From Blastobasis lacticolella (lineage: Eukaryota; Arthropoda; Insecta; Lepidoptera; Blastobasidae): 64,000 nt of DNA. Shown in pieces: positions 1 to 12,737 of the stretch; the first letter of the stretch is position 1, and the number at the start of each line of letters is the position of its first letter. The DNA is taken from assembly GCA_905147135.1 (NCBI GenBank), contig LR990044.1, positions 20,467,622 to 20,531,621 of the forward strand, given 5' to 3'. The notes under the pieces were generated by a model that had not been told where the DNA came from, searched no databases, and worked only from the letters and a program-made list of their open reading frames with translations. The position numbers and the translations under genes were made by a program.

Positions 1-2
1 CT

Positions 3-1079
3 GAACAGCCTGAAGCGGCCGCGCCCGTGCCGCCCGCCGCCCACCTGCGCGCGGCGGCTCCGAAGCAGCAGCAGCAGTCGTCGCCGCAGCATGGGATGGT
101 CGGCTACCTATCCAACATGCCGATGCAGGTGTATCTGGTCCCGCAGTATTATAACGAGCCAGCGGAACAGGCGGCCAATCCTCAAGCCGCCGCCGTGCAG
201 TTCATTCCATCAGTACCGTCCGTTCCTCGCGCCGCTTACGCTCCACCCGAGATGTTGCATCAGAACTATATAGAAGTACCGGGGTACGTGTCCCCTAACG
301 GGAAAGCGTTCATCCAGCAGTACTCAGCTCCGATTACGTATGTGTACACTCAGCCGACAGCGGCGCCGCAAGCCACGGTCCCCAGTCCCATGGTGGCGTA
401 CCAAATGCCTCTAGTCCAGTACCCAACCAATCTGGCGGCACCCCCGGTCGTACACAAAGGCTACTACGACAACACAAGATATACAGACACGAACACAGTC
501 GACGACGTCCACGAAGAGGAGGAACCGGCGAAGCATTACCTGCCCCAGCCGGATACGTCGTACGGGAAACCGCCAGTGGCGGAATACCCTCGCTACTACA
601 ACTCCAGGAATCCAATAAGGGAAGACTACAAGCCGGTTTCTGAGTTGCCTCCTCCAAATCCTTTAGTACTCAAAAATCCTCCGCCTCATCTCGCTCATTT
701 GCCTAAAGCGTTACCTATGTATAGGCCGTTGTCGAAAGCGGTGTACACGGCTGGAGGCGGCAACTTTATCTCCTCAGCATATAACCCAAGGCCGAACGAG
801 CAATATGGAGCACCCAAACGACGGCCAACGTCTTTGTTGGATTCTTACGTCCCATCTGGACTCCAAGTAGAATATCTTAAGAGAGGTTATTCCAAAGATC
901 CATTGGTCGTGTACGATGCACTGGCCAATGGCAGACATTTCTCTCACATAAACCAACCAATAGCAAGGCATTACGAGAGGGGATTCCTCCCCAATCAGAT
1001 GTATCACACAGCGGCAGGAGGAATCACATTCGGACATTACAAAAGGGCACCAAAGGCAGAGAAAGTACACCAGAAATGA
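3..1079 (+). CDS. 3' terminal exon of a Pro/Tyr/Ala-rich, probably secreted or cuticular protein (5' partial)
   Basis: The frame is open from base 3, so the coding sequence enters from the left edge and ends at a TGA at 1077-1079. About 358 codons are visible. The product is of low complexity. Its first part is Ala/Pro/Gln rich with a short poly-Gln run near 66-77. The middle has many Tyr-Val and Pro-Tyr pairs and one acidic patch (DDVHEEEE). The C-terminal third is basic, ending near KRAPKAEKVHQK. I see no enzymatic domain, Cys motif or chitin-binding R&R signature. Such composition is common in insect extracellular-matrix and cuticle proteins, so that role is inferred from composition only. 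No signal peptide can be judged because the N-terminus is missing. The 5' part is GC rich (codons ending in C or G) compared with its flank. That the visible part is one exon is inferred from the absence of a convincing intron. Confidence 0.8.
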   Translation, partial: EQPEAAAPVPPAAHLRAAAPKQQQQSSPQHGMVGYLSNMPMQVYLVPQYYNEPAEQAANPQAAAVQFIPSVPSVPRAAYAPPEMLHQNYIEVPGYVSPNGKAFIQQYSAPITYVYTQPTAAPQATVPSPMVAYQMPLVQYPTNLAAPPVVHKGYYDNTRYTDTNTVDDVHEEEEPAKHYLPQPDTSYGKPPVAEYPRYYNSRNPIREDYKPVSELPPPNPLVLKNPPPHLAHLPKALPMYRPLSKAVYTAGGGNFISSAYNPRPNEQYGAPKRRPTSLLDSYVPSGLQVEYLKRGYSKDPLVVYDALANGRHFSHINQPIARHYERGFLPNQMYHTAAGGITFGHYKRAPKAEKVHQK

Positions 1080-1713
1080 GTTAGGAATAGTACCCATATG
1101 TATAAGAAGAATTTTATGCGAAACATGTTTTTGCGTTGAAGAGCAAAATGAAGCGAAATGTAGTTGTAATAAAATATTGAGAAATTTAAGTTTCTTTGTT
1201 GTATAAATAGAAATAATTAGTAATTACTTGAAAATATCGCGGATAAATAACAAATTAATAAACGATAAAAAGTTAGTTACTTCTTTAATGCAATCACGAC
1301 ACGCGCAATTCTTGTAGATATTGTTTCCTTAGGTTAAGTTTAGTCGAATGTATGTTTGTTTAGTTATTTATTAAGTGTTAAAACAAACGAGGATAAGTCT
1401 ACAAAATTGTTACAAATTAGAACGGTCAGTATTTTACATAAATTGTTACTTATAAATAAAACTGTTGTTAACAAAAAAATTTAATGAAAATTATTTCTCT
1501 CATTGCTATGTAATGAAAATAGACATGATCAACAAATCCAACGTCGATTTTGAACCTATCCTTTGCCATAAAGTGCATAATACTTGGCAGGCGTTGGAGA
1601 TCGCTGTTTTCAAAAGATCCATTAGAAAATGTTGCCTAGAGTCAAGCATAAAACTACAGATGTCAGATTCACATCGGCTAGTTCACTTTCGTAGACCATC
1701 TCTCTGTCGCACG
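1080..1713 (+). other. 3' UTR and downstream flank of the left-edge gene
   Basis: AT-rich non-coding DNA after the stop codon. Three AATAAA polyadenylation hexamers are visible at 1168-1173, 1257-1262 and 1455-1460; the first, about 90 bp after the stop, is the simplest choice. The 86-codon open frame at 1465-1725 runs across the repeat boundary and is not a convincing gene. The stretch ends where the macrosatellite starts. Confidence 0.6.
1168..1173 (+). terminator. Polyadenylation signal AATAAA
   Basis: Canonical hexamer about 90 bp after the TGA at 1077-1079, in an AT-rich setting. It is the likely cleavage signal of the left-edge gene. Alternatives at 1257 and 1455 cannot be excluded. 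Confidence 0.5.
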
Positions 1714-3188
1714 TGTCAGCTTTAATATAAGTCCTACTTATAACTACAGTGTCTTTCATAAGTAAAACCTTTATTTTAGTCATTAGGCTACAGGATAATA
1801 ACAGTGTGAGTATGTATCCAAAATCCCAGTGAAATATATGGACAACGATGATGATGAAGTATCCAAGGCTGATATTTGTGTAGGAGTTTACTAAAAAATA
1901 TATTATCTAGGATAACGTATGATTCTAGTGGACATCATTTAATCAAACAAATGTTTTAAAGATATTAGGTATATTGTAATAAGCAATATAATCCATTATA
2001 AAATGAGGTATTTATTTAAACAACATTAGCTGAATTAAACAAGATTTTATAATACAAACCAAGTGCCATAGGCAAACCACATTTATACAAAATTCTCACC
2101 AAATGTTAAGACACAATTATCGATCACATAATTCAATATTTATCCATTAAAATGGGACAGTAGTATTACGTATGATTCAATAAATAAACAATTATATAAA
2201 TAAATTAACCAATACAAAATATAAAGCAACAATAATACAATGCAAGTTTGTACTTAACTCTGTGCCGGCTCTGGAGCAAAAGTCCCACCCAGTCTTTTGA
2301 CTGGACCTTTATACTACCTTCTAGCCGGAAATGTCATTTCTATTCTCATTTCCGGTATCTTAAATTTACTGATAGATTGATTAGATGTTAATTTTAATGT
2401 ATTACAATACTTTTAACATTATTTAACATTAGTATAAATTTATTACATAATTAATTAAGGAAGTTTCTCATAAACAGTACTTAACTGATCAAAGACAAAC
2501 AATTGTTCAGAAACACCACACTTCATTCTGAAGTTGGTAAAATGTTTACAAAAGTATTTTGAAATAGTAATTATTATTAATCACGATATTTAATACCAAT
2601 TAAAACATACTATAATACCTTATATCTAACACGGCCATACTGACAAGTACTTCGTCCCTGAAGTACCTATTTATATCAAACTTAGGACAAATTTCCATTG
2701 TGAATCAAATAATAATTAACATTTGGTGTCATTTACTTATTTAAAACGACTTAAAATATTATACCACAAATAGGTAAGTTGACTACCAAATTCATTCAGA
2801 ATTTCAGAATATAATAACTTCTTCCAATGCCACAAATAATTCAATCACAAACCAGCAAAGTATAAAAATCATATCAGTTATCAGCTTTTATAACCATTAA
2901 AATATATTGCAGTTATTTTTATTGTGCACATTTGTAAATAACCAAATACTGGTCTGTACTTTCAAAGTCATTTGTCCCGTCATGCCAATTTCCTCACCAG
3001 TGCACCGGCACCACCGGTCTCACCGGAGAACCAGATTAGCATCGTCTATGGGACTAGCAACACTTTTTTTATCAATGTAACCTTCAATGCTGAATTATTA
3101 AATATTATTCTCGAGATTTCAGAATTATAGCCAAGTTCAAATATAGTCATGAAGAATCGCATTACAATATTATTATTTGGTTTGAGTA

Positions 3189-3613
3189 GTGACCTGTAAT
3201 GATGGCCCCATCACCGCCGCCCGTGATACAATGGCCAAACATCAGGATTACTACCTAGCACAGCTAAGTTTCGGTAGACGCATAGAGATGTTGGCAGCGT
3301 CACTGCTGCCTGGTGAAGGTCGTCTTGCCAACATCAAGCTAACTACCTAGACAGCAAAGTTCAGTATAAGCCTCCAGGTGTTGGCTGCAATCACCGCTGC
3401 CCGTGAAGCCAAAGCCACACCAAGCTAAATACCTAGCAGCAATATTCAGTAGTAGCCTTCCAGGTATGGTCCCATCACTGCTGCCCGAGAAATGGACTTA
3501 ACCAAGCTCACTACCTAGCAGCAACGTTCAGTATAAGCATCCAGGTGCTGGCTGCAATCACCGCTGCCCGTGAAGCCAAAGCCACACCAAGCTTACTACC
3601 TAGCAGCCATATT
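3189..3613 (+). repeat. Internal minisatellite of unit 1 (five diverged 84-91 bp repeats)
   Basis: Five degenerate repeats, each built on the core TCACCGCTGCCCG (or TCACTGCTGCC), followed by a CAAGCTAACTACCTAGCAGC-like segment. Cores start at 3211, 3300, 3391, 3475 and 3558, giving spacings of 89, 91, 84 and 83 bp. The block is GC richer than the rest of the unit. Its members differ from one another far more than the long units do, so the minisatellite predates the large-scale amplification. Confidence 0.85.
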
Positions 3614-5660
3614 GTAACACGGTTTCCCACAGCTGGATTCAAACAATCTATATAATCATATCATAATTGGCATTTTTCAATTATAGAAAGTTCAAGTTAT
3701 CATTTCACTTTTACTTCTATTTATCGAATTATTTACTTAATACATGTGACTGAATAACTGGTGGCATTTCAAAACTTGTACATCATTAGCATGATTTTCT
3801 ATAAAATATTATACACAAAATTTCTTCGAATAATTACGAATGATGAAATAATTCAAACTAGCATAGCATCTTCAATAGCGTTGTTCTTATAGACCCACAT
3901 CGCAATTTATACCTATAATATTTATCTATCACCAAAATATCAATTCAAATAATATTGGTTAATGAAATGGAATACATCACAGGTACAGAGACGATTTTTA
4001 TAGTACCTTATTAGTAATTACTTCAATTTCTACTTGGACGGGAATCGAATCCACTGTGCTACTGAAATAGCATATTATTAACGATACGGTCAGCAGACAA
4101 GAAAATAGAAAATGTAAATCATGTTATTGTAGGTACATACGTTTTCAATTTGCTCGGCCAATTCTGACGTTTTATTTCGAGACTACTAGCGGTAGATAAT
4201 CCGAATATAGTATATGGAAACAAAGGTAGGCAAACATTATTTTTAAATACGAATCGTGTCTATGTAGGTACTTTAATGAATAGCTTGAATTGAATATTTA
4301 TTGTATGGTAAAAGTTTGTTGAAATAAAAATAAAGTAAACAAAATAAATATTTTGCGTTAAGCCAGGTATCCACCGATCAAAAACTTGTGTTGTCAACAC
4401 GTGTTGATAACAAAATGTCCTTTAGGCGGAGAAGCGCCTTTATGCAACGTCAAATTTTTCGTCAAGAAATTTAATGGATTATTTATGATTTTTCTCAATT
4501 TCCTATCATGAACATTATGATTTAAGTAGCTAGTTGATTTAGGACCAAAAATTGCTAAACGTAATAAAGTATTATAACGGTACAACCTTGGATTATATTT
4601 ACTGTGCCGACCCTATGTCATATAGAAATGATTTTATATAAATATTTTCCATCACTTATTTTTCGGCTGGGTTGGGCCACCTTGTAAAATAGCTACCAAG
4701 CTACTCGTGAGTTACGAGTAAAGGCGGGAATTATAACGAAAATTTAAGTATTTACGGGATATAACGTAAAAAGAATATTTATAATGAATTGTGTCTAAAG
4801 GGCAATAAATGAGAAGTTTCGTAATATTCAACTGATGTATCCTTGGTGGGGCCAAGGTACGTACTGAAATAAGATTTTGACCTGTTATCAATAATCCAAT
4901 ATTAATAATAATGTAAACCTATATAAAATTTTAGTGATTTCTAAAGATATGCAACATGTTGCAACATGTTAAGTATTCTTGAGAGGAAACATAAATTTTC
5001 TCGTAAATTATGGACAATTGCTAAAACAACACTTTCATTGGAAACTGTGGAGCAGAAGCTTCGAAAAATTGTCTCATAAACATCAACCCAAACATAGTTC
5101 AATGTTGGAAGGTGGAATCTACATTTCCATCCAGTCAATGATTTTAATATTTTCCAATGTGGGTAACCGGTATGTTACGTTTACATCTTATGTTAAAGGC
5201 GGTTAATATCGGTTATTTCTTTTTAAACAAGACTAATTTTTGGATTGACTGAGTAGAAATGCGAAGACTACCTACAATAATGGAAAATAAATATGTGTTT
5301 TCATTTTCGATAAACTAGGTCCAATTATTACAAGTAGGTACTAAAGCTGCCTATCATATAAATATACCCATCCAAATTTACGGGAATATAAAGTTTCCGA
5401 TGTTCTTTAACTTAATATTTTTAAAACTTAGCAAGTTTTCATCGGTCAACCGCACAGAATTTTAATTTTTTTTTGTCTAGCTACCAACAAGAAATTTTTT
5501 TGAAACATTTTACTTTCGTTAACGTAGTTTTTGGCATGGAAAAGAAGGTTAAACAATTATGATGTGGTCTTTCTTTGCTAATTGAGGATGCTATTCTCAT
5601 ATAAATGTTTTGCATTTCTAAAAATATTATAATAAAAGCGGCGTTTTATATCTCGATGTA

Positions 5661-5965
5661 GTGACGCTCGACGTGCAAGAAACAATTCGTGATTCCATAG
5701 TGTCCAGGATTTGTGCCATAGTGGATGCAGAAGTCACCGACATAGTTTCCACAAGTTTCAAAACTAAAGTGGCAGTGGGCAGGCCACAAAATTTCATAGG
5801 ACCGATGGCCGATGGGGCACAAAGGTCTCTGAATGGGGATCACGTACCGGAAATTATAGTGTAAAACAGCCCCAGGAGATAGACGGAGCTGGTGGATGTA
5901 AGGGCACCAAGCCGATCGTTGCGGAAGGCCAGGAGGAGGAGTCTATGTCCAGCAGTGAATGTCCT
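5661..5965 (+). pseudogene. Decayed RTE-type LINE 3' end inside unit 1
   Basis: Aligns by eye with the better-preserved RTE copy at 22616-23105: shared stretches are CACCGACATAG, AAGTGGCAGTGGGCA, GATGGCCGATGGGGCA and CACGTACCGG, and the distal part resembles the RTE C-terminal codons for DRSL...EEVYVQQ (terminal motif GEAYAQQW in the intact copy). Frameshifts and stops leave no continuous frame. The open frames here on both strands are by-products. The fragment is the 3' part of an endonuclease-reverse transcriptase gene, so it is dead. Confidence 0.75.
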
Positions 5966-6275
5966 GGCGACCGAGATGTTCAGATACAGAACCGGTCGGG
6001 GTGTTACCTGCCATGGCAGCTTTGGTGACGCTGTTCCGGGGACGATTTCAACCAGGATCTGCAAAGCTCTTGACAGCAACGGTCCGCGAAGACAGCACAG
6101 CACATTTCCTTTGGTTCTTCGGTCTCTCGATCCCTCCGACGTCGATTGGTCGTTCCGAACACCGTCGTCGTCGATTTGCAAGATGCCTCGTGGAATAGTC
6201 TCGTCCATTACGCAGAATCTCTGAAAAATAGTGATTTTTATATCGATATCAAGAGTTAACGAATCCCACTTCTGA
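5966..6275. other. GC-richer unidentified end segment of unit 1
   Basis: About 310 bp after the RTE relic, GC richer than the rest of the unit and open in several frames on both strands. One plus-strand frame reads LQDASWNSLVHYAESLKNS and closes with TAA just before the unit junction. I do not recognise it. It could be another transposon piece or the remnant of a host exon. The same segment recurs in units 2, 3 and 4. Confidence 0.4.
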
Positions 6276-7750
6276 TGTCAGCTTTAATATAAGTCCTACT
6301 TATAACTACAGTGTCTTTCATTAGTAAAACCTTTATTTTAGTCATTAGGCTACAGGATAATAACAGTGTGAGTATGTATCCAAAATCCCAGTGAAATATA
6401 TGGACAACGATGATGATGAAGTATCCAAGGCTGATATTTGTGTAGGAGTTTACTAAAAAATATATTATCTAGGATAACGTATGATTCTAGTGGACATCAT
6501 TTAATCAAACAAATGTTTTAAAGATATTAGGTATATTGTAATAAGCAATATAATCCATTATAAAATGAGGTATTTATTTAAACAACATTAGCTGAATTAA
6601 ACAAGATTTTATAATACAAACCAAGTGCCATAGGCAAACCACATTTATACAAAATTCTCACCAAATGTTAAGACACAATTATCGATCACATAATTCAATA
6701 TTTATCCATTAAAATGGGACAGTAGTATTACGTATGATTCAATAAATAAACAATTATATAAATAAATTAACCAATACAAAATATAAAGCAACAATAATAC
6801 AATGCAAGTTTGTACTTAACTCTGTGCCGGCTCTGGAGCAAAAGTCCCACCCAGTCTTTTGACTGGACCTTTATACTACCTTCTAGCCGGAAATGTCATT
6901 TCTATTCTCATTTCCGGTATCTTAAATTTACTGATAGATTGATTAGATGTTAATTTTAATGTATTACAATACTTTTAACATTATTTAACATTAGTATAAA
7001 TTTATTACATAATTAATTAAGGAAGTTTCTCATAAACAGTACTTAACTGATCAAAGACAAACAATTGTTCAGAAACACCACACTTCATTCTGAAGTTGGT
7101 AAAATGTTTACAAAAGTATTTTGAAATAGTAATTATTATTAATCACGATATTTAATACCAATTAAAACATACTATAATACCTTATATCTAACACGGCCAT
7201 ACTGACAAGTACTTCGTCCCTGAAGTACCTATTTATATCAAACTTAGGACAAATTTCCATTGTGAATCAAATAATAATTAACATTTGGTGTCATTTACTT
7301 ATTTAAAACGACTTAAAATATTATACCACAAATAGGTAAGTTGACTACCAAATTCATTCAGAATTTCAGAATATAATAACTTCTTCCAATGCCACAAATA
7401 ATTCAATCACAAACCAGCAAAGTATAAAAATCATATCAGTTATCAGCTTTTATAACCATTAAAATATATTGCAGTTATTTTTATTGTGCACATTTGTAAA
7501 TAACCAAATACTGGTCTGTACTTTCAAAGTCATTTGTCCCGTCATGCCAATTTCCTCACCAGTGCACCGGCACCACCGGTCTCACCGGAGAACCAGATTA
7601 GCATCGTCTATGGGACTAGCAACACTTTTTTTATCAATGTAACCTTCAATGCTGAATTATTAAATATTATTCTCGAGATTTCAGAATTATAGCCAAGTTC
7701 AAATATAGTCATGAAGAATCGCATTACAATATTATTATTTGGTTTGAGTA

Positions 7751-8175
7751 GTGACCTGTAATGATGGCCCCATCACCGCCGCCCGTGATACAATGGCCAA
7801 ACATCAGGATTACTACCTAGCACAGCTAAGTTTCGGTAGACGCATAGAGATGTTGGCAGCGTCACTGCTGCCTGGTGAAGGTCGTCTTGCCAACATCAAG
7901 CTAACTACCTAGACAGCAAAGTTCAGTATAAGCCTCCAGGTGTTGGCTGCAATCACCGCTGCCCGTGAAGCCAAAGCCACACCAAGCTAAATACCTAGCA
8001 GCAATATTCAGTAGTAGCCTTCCAGGTATGGTCCCATCACTGCTGCCCGAGAAATGGACTTAACCAAGCTCACTACCTAGCAGCAACGTTCAGTATAAGC
8101 ATCCAGGTGCTGGCTGCAATCACCGCTGCCCGTGAAGCCAAAGCCACACCAAGCTTACTACCTAGCAGCCATATT
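7751..8175 (+). repeat. Internal minisatellite of unit 2
   Basis: Same five-repeat block as at 3189-3613, shifted by exactly 4562 bp, with no difference seen. Confidence 0.85.
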
Positions 8176-10222
8176 GTAACACGGTTTCCCACAGCTGGAT
8201 TCAAACAATCTATATAATCATATCATAATTGGCATTTTTCAATTATAGAAAGTTCAAGTTATCATTTCACTTTTACTTCTATTTATCGAATTATTTACTT
8301 AATACATGTGACTGAATAACTGGTGGCATTTCAAAACTTGTACATCATTAGCATGATTTTCTATAAAATATTATACACAAAATTTCTTCGAATAATTACG
8401 AATGATGAAATAATTCAAACTAGCATAGCATCTTCAATAGCGTTGTTCTTATAGACCCACATCGCAATTTATACCTATAATATTTATCTATCACCAAAAT
8501 ATCAATTCAAATAATATTGGTTAATGAAATGGAATACATCACAGGTACAGAGACGATTTTTATAGTACCTTATTAGTAATTACTTCAATTTCTACTTGGA
8601 CGGGAATCGAATCCACTGTGCTACTGAAATAGCATATTATTAACGATACGGTCAGCAGACAAGAAAATAGAAAATGTAAATCATGTTATTGTAGGTACAT
8701 ACGTTTTCAATTTGCTCGGCCAATTCTGACGTTTTATTTCGAGACTACTAGCGGTAGATAATCCGAATATAGTATATGGAAACAAAGGTAGGCAAACATT
8801 ATTTTTAAATACGAATCGTGTCTATGTAGGTACTTTAATGAATAGCTTGAATTGAATATTTATTGTATGGTAAAAGTTTGTTGAAATAAAAATAAAGTAA
8901 ACAAAATAAATATTTTGCGTTAAGCCAGGTATCCACCGATCAAAAACTTGTGTTGTCAACACGTGTTGATAACAAAATGTCCTTTAGGCGGAGAAGCGCC
9001 TTTATGCAACGTCAAATTTTTCGTCAAGAAATTTAATGGATTATTTATGATTTTTCTCAATTTCCTATCATGAACATTATGATTTAAGTAGCTAGTTGAT
9101 TTAGGACCAAAAATTGCTAAACGTAATAAAGTATTATAACGGTACAACCTTGGATTATATTTACTGTGCCGACCCTATGTCATATAGAAATGATTTTATA
9201 TAAATATTTTCCATCACTTATTTTTCGGCTGGGTTGGGCCACCTTGTAAAATAGCTACCAAGCTACTCGTGAGTTACGAGTAAAGGCGGGAATTATAACG
9301 AAAATTTAAGTATTTACGGGATATAACGTAAAAAGAATATTTATAATGAATTGTGTCTAAAGGGCAATAAATGAGAAGTTTCGTAATATTCAACTGATGT
9401 ATCCTTGGTGGGGCCAAGGTACGTACTGAAATAAGATTTTGACCTGTTATCAATAATCCAATATTAATAATAATGTAAACCTATATAAAATTTTAGTGAT
9501 TTCTAAAGATATGCAACATGTTGCAACATGTTAAGTATTCTTGAGAGGAAACATAAATTTTCTCGTAAATTATGGACAATTGCTAAAACAACACTTTCAT
9601 TGGAAACTGTGGAGCAGAAGCTTCGAAAAATTGTCTCATAAACATCAACCCAAACATAGTTCAATGTTGGAAGGTGGAATCTACATTTCCATCCAGTCAA
9701 TGATTTTAATATTTTCCAATGTGGGTAACCGGTATGTTACGTTTACATCTTATGTTAAAGGCGGTTAATATCGGTTATTTCTTTTTAAACAAGACTAATT
9801 TTTGGATTGACTGAGTAGAAATGCGAAGACTACCTACAATAATGGAAAATAAATATGTGTTTTCATTTTCGATAAACTAGGTCCAATTATTACAAGTAGG
9901 TACTAAAGCTGCCTATCATATAAATATACCCATCCAAATTTACGGGAATATAAAGTTTCCGATGTTCTTTAACTTAATATTTTTAAAACTTAGCAAGTTT
10001 TCATCGGTCAACCGCACAGAATTTTAATTTTTTTTTGTCTAGCTACCAACAAGAAATTTTTTTGAAACATTTTACTTTCGTTAACGTAGTTTTTGGCATG
10101 GAAAAGAAGGTTAAACAATTATGATGTGGTCTTTCTTTGCTAATTGAGGATGCTATTCTCATATAAATGTTTTGCATTTCTAAAAATATTATAATAAAAG
10201 CGGCGTTTTATATCTCGATGTA

Positions 10223-10527
10223 GTGACGCTCGACGTGCAAGAAACAATTCGTGATTCCATAGTGTCCAGGATTTGTGCCATAGTGGATGCAGAAGTCACC
10301 GACATAGTTTCCACAAGTTTCAAAACTAAAGTGGCAGTGGGCAGGCCACAAAATTTCATAGGACCGATGGCCGATGGGGCACAAAGGTCTCTGAATGGGG
10401 ATCACGTACCGGAAATTATAGTGTAAAACAGCCCCAGGAGATAGACGGAGCTGGTGGATGTAAGGGCACCAAGCCGATCGTTGCGGAAGGCCAGGAGGAG
10501 GAGTCTATGTCCAGCAGTGAATGTCCT
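10223..10527 (+). pseudogene. Decayed RTE 3' end inside unit 2
   Basis: Copy of the relic at 5661-5965, carrying the same frameshifts. It was therefore already dead when the unit amplified. Confidence 0.75.
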
Positions 10528-12312
10528 GGCGACCGAGATGTTCAGATACAGAACCGGTCGGGGTGTTACCTGCCATGGCAGCTTTGGTGACGCTGTTCCG
10601 GGGACGATTTCAACCAGGATCTGCAAAGCTCTTGACAGCAACGGTCCGCGAAGACAGCACAGCACATTTCCTTTGGTTCTTCGGTCTCTCGATCCCTCCG
10701 ACGTCGATTGGTCGTTCCGAACACCGTCGTCGTCGATTTGCAAGATGCCTCGTGGAATAGTCTCGTCCATTACGCAGAATCTCTGAAAAATAGTGATTTT
10801 TATATCGATATCAAGAGTTAACGAATCCCACTTCTGATGTCAGCTTTAATATAAGTCCTACTTATAACTACAGTGTCTTTCATTAGTAAAACCTTTATTT
10901 TAGTCATTAGGCTACAGGATAATAACAGTGTGAGTATGTATCCAAAATCCCAGTGAAATATATGGACAACGATGATGATGAAGTATCCAAGGCTGATATT
11001 TGTGTAGGAGTTTACTAAAAAATATATTATCTAGGATAACGTATGATTCTAGTGGACATCATTTAATCAAACAAATGTTTTAAAGATATTAGGTATATTG
11101 TAATAAGCAATATAATCCATTATAAAATGAGGTATTTATTTAAACAACATTAGCTGAATTAAACAAGATTTTATAATACAAACCAAGTGCCATAGGCAAA
11201 CCACATTTATACAAAATTCTCACCAAATGTTAAGACACAATTATCGATCACATAATTCAATATTTATCCATTAAAATGGGACAGTAGTATTACGTATGAT
11301 TCAATAAATAAACAATTATATAAATAAATTAACCAATACAAAATATAAAGCAACAATAATACAATGCAAGTTTGTACTTAACTCTGTGCCGGCTCTGGAG
11401 CAAAAGTCCCACCCAGTCTTTTGACTGGACCTTTATACTACCTTCTAGCCGGAAATGTCATTTCTATTCTCATTTCCGGTATCTTAAATTTACTGATAGA
11501 TTGATTAGATGTTAATTTTAATGTATTACAATACTTTTAACATTATTTAACATTAGTATAAATTTATTACATAATTAATTAAGGAAGTTTCTCATAAACA
11601 GTACTTAACTGATCAAAGACAAACAATTGTTCAGAAACACCACACTTCATTCTGAAGTTGGTAAAATGTTTACAAAAGTATTTTGAAATAGTAATTATTA
11701 TTAATCACGATATTTAATACCAATTAAAACATACTATAATACCTTATATCTAACACGGCCATACTGACAAGTACTTCGTCCCTGAAGTACCTATTTATAT
11801 CAAACTTAGGACAAATTTCCATTGTGAATCAAATAATAATTAACATTTGGTGTCATTTACTTATTTAAAACGACTTAAAATATTATACCACAAATAGGTA
11901 AGTTGACTACCAAATTCATTCAGAATTTCAGAATATAATAACTTCTTCCAATGCCACAAATAATTCAATCACAAACCAGCAAAGTATAAAAATCATATCA
12001 GTTATCAGCTTTTATAACCATTAAAATATATTGCAGTTATTTTTATTGTGCACATTTGTAAATAACCAAATACTGGTCTGTACTTTCAAAGTCATTTGTC
12101 CCGTCATGCCAATTTCCTCACCAGTGCACCGGCACCACCGGTCTCACCGGAGAACCAGATTAGCATCGTCTATGGGACTAGCAACACTTTTTTTATCAAT
12201 GTAACCTTCAATGCTGAATTATTAAATATTATTCTCGAGATTTCAGAATTATAGCCAAGTTCAAATATAGTCATGAAGAATCGCATTACAATATTATTAT
12301 TTGGTTTGAGTA

Positions 12313-12737
12313 GTGACCTGTAATGATGGCCCCATCACCGCCGCCCGTGATACAATGGCCAAACATCAGGATTACTACCTAGCACAGCTAAGTTTCGGTA
12401 GACGCATAGAGATGTTGGCAGCGTCACTGCTGCCTGGTGAAGGTCGTCTTGCCAACATCAAGCTAACTACCTAGACAGCAAAGTTCAGTATAAGCCTCCA
12501 GGTGTTGGCTGCAATCACCGCTGCCCGTGAAGCCAAAGCCACACCAAGCTAAATACCTAGCAGCAATATTCAGTAGTAGCCTTCCAGGTATGGTCCCATC
12601 ACTGCTGCCCGAGAAATGGACTTAACCAAGCTCACTACCTAGCAGCAACGTTCAGTATAAGCATCCAGGTGCTGGCTGCAATCACCGCTGCCCGTGAAGC
12701 CAAAGCCACACCAAGCTTACTACCTAGCAGCCATATT
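12313..12737 (+). repeat. Internal minisatellite of unit 3
   Basis: Same block as at 3189-3613, offset by 9124 bp. Confidence 0.85.

Larger units (their letters stand above)
1714..6275 (+). repeat. Macrosatellite unit 1
   Basis: First full 4562-bp unit. Its left junction is unique: flank ends in CTCTGTCGCACG and the unit starts TGTCAGC. Internal joins between units instead read AATCCCACTTCTGA then TGTCAGC. Unit 1 alone has A at 1760. The half before the minisatellite (1714-3188) and the stretch 3614-5640 are AT rich, and I recognise nothing coding in them. Confidence 0.93.
6276..10837 (+). repeat. Macrosatellite unit 2
   Basis: Second full 4562-bp unit, same orientation. I found no difference from unit 3. 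It has T at the position matching 1760. The minisatellite is at 7751-8175 and the RTE relic at 10223-10527. Confidence 0.93.

Noticed and set aside
3189..3613. CRISPR-like regular repeats
   Set aside because: Repeats are long, diverged and contiguous without unique spacers, in a eukaryotic genome.
4358..5450. Possible DNA transposon in the macrosatellite unit with ends like GGTATCCACCGATC and its complement
   Set aside because: The inverted similarity is short and broken, and no target duplication was found.
4394..6224. Open frames of 63-122 codons repeated identically in all four macrosatellite units
   Set aside because: Their conservation only reflects the near-identity of the units. They overlap on both strands, lack domains and partly lie in a dead RTE relic.
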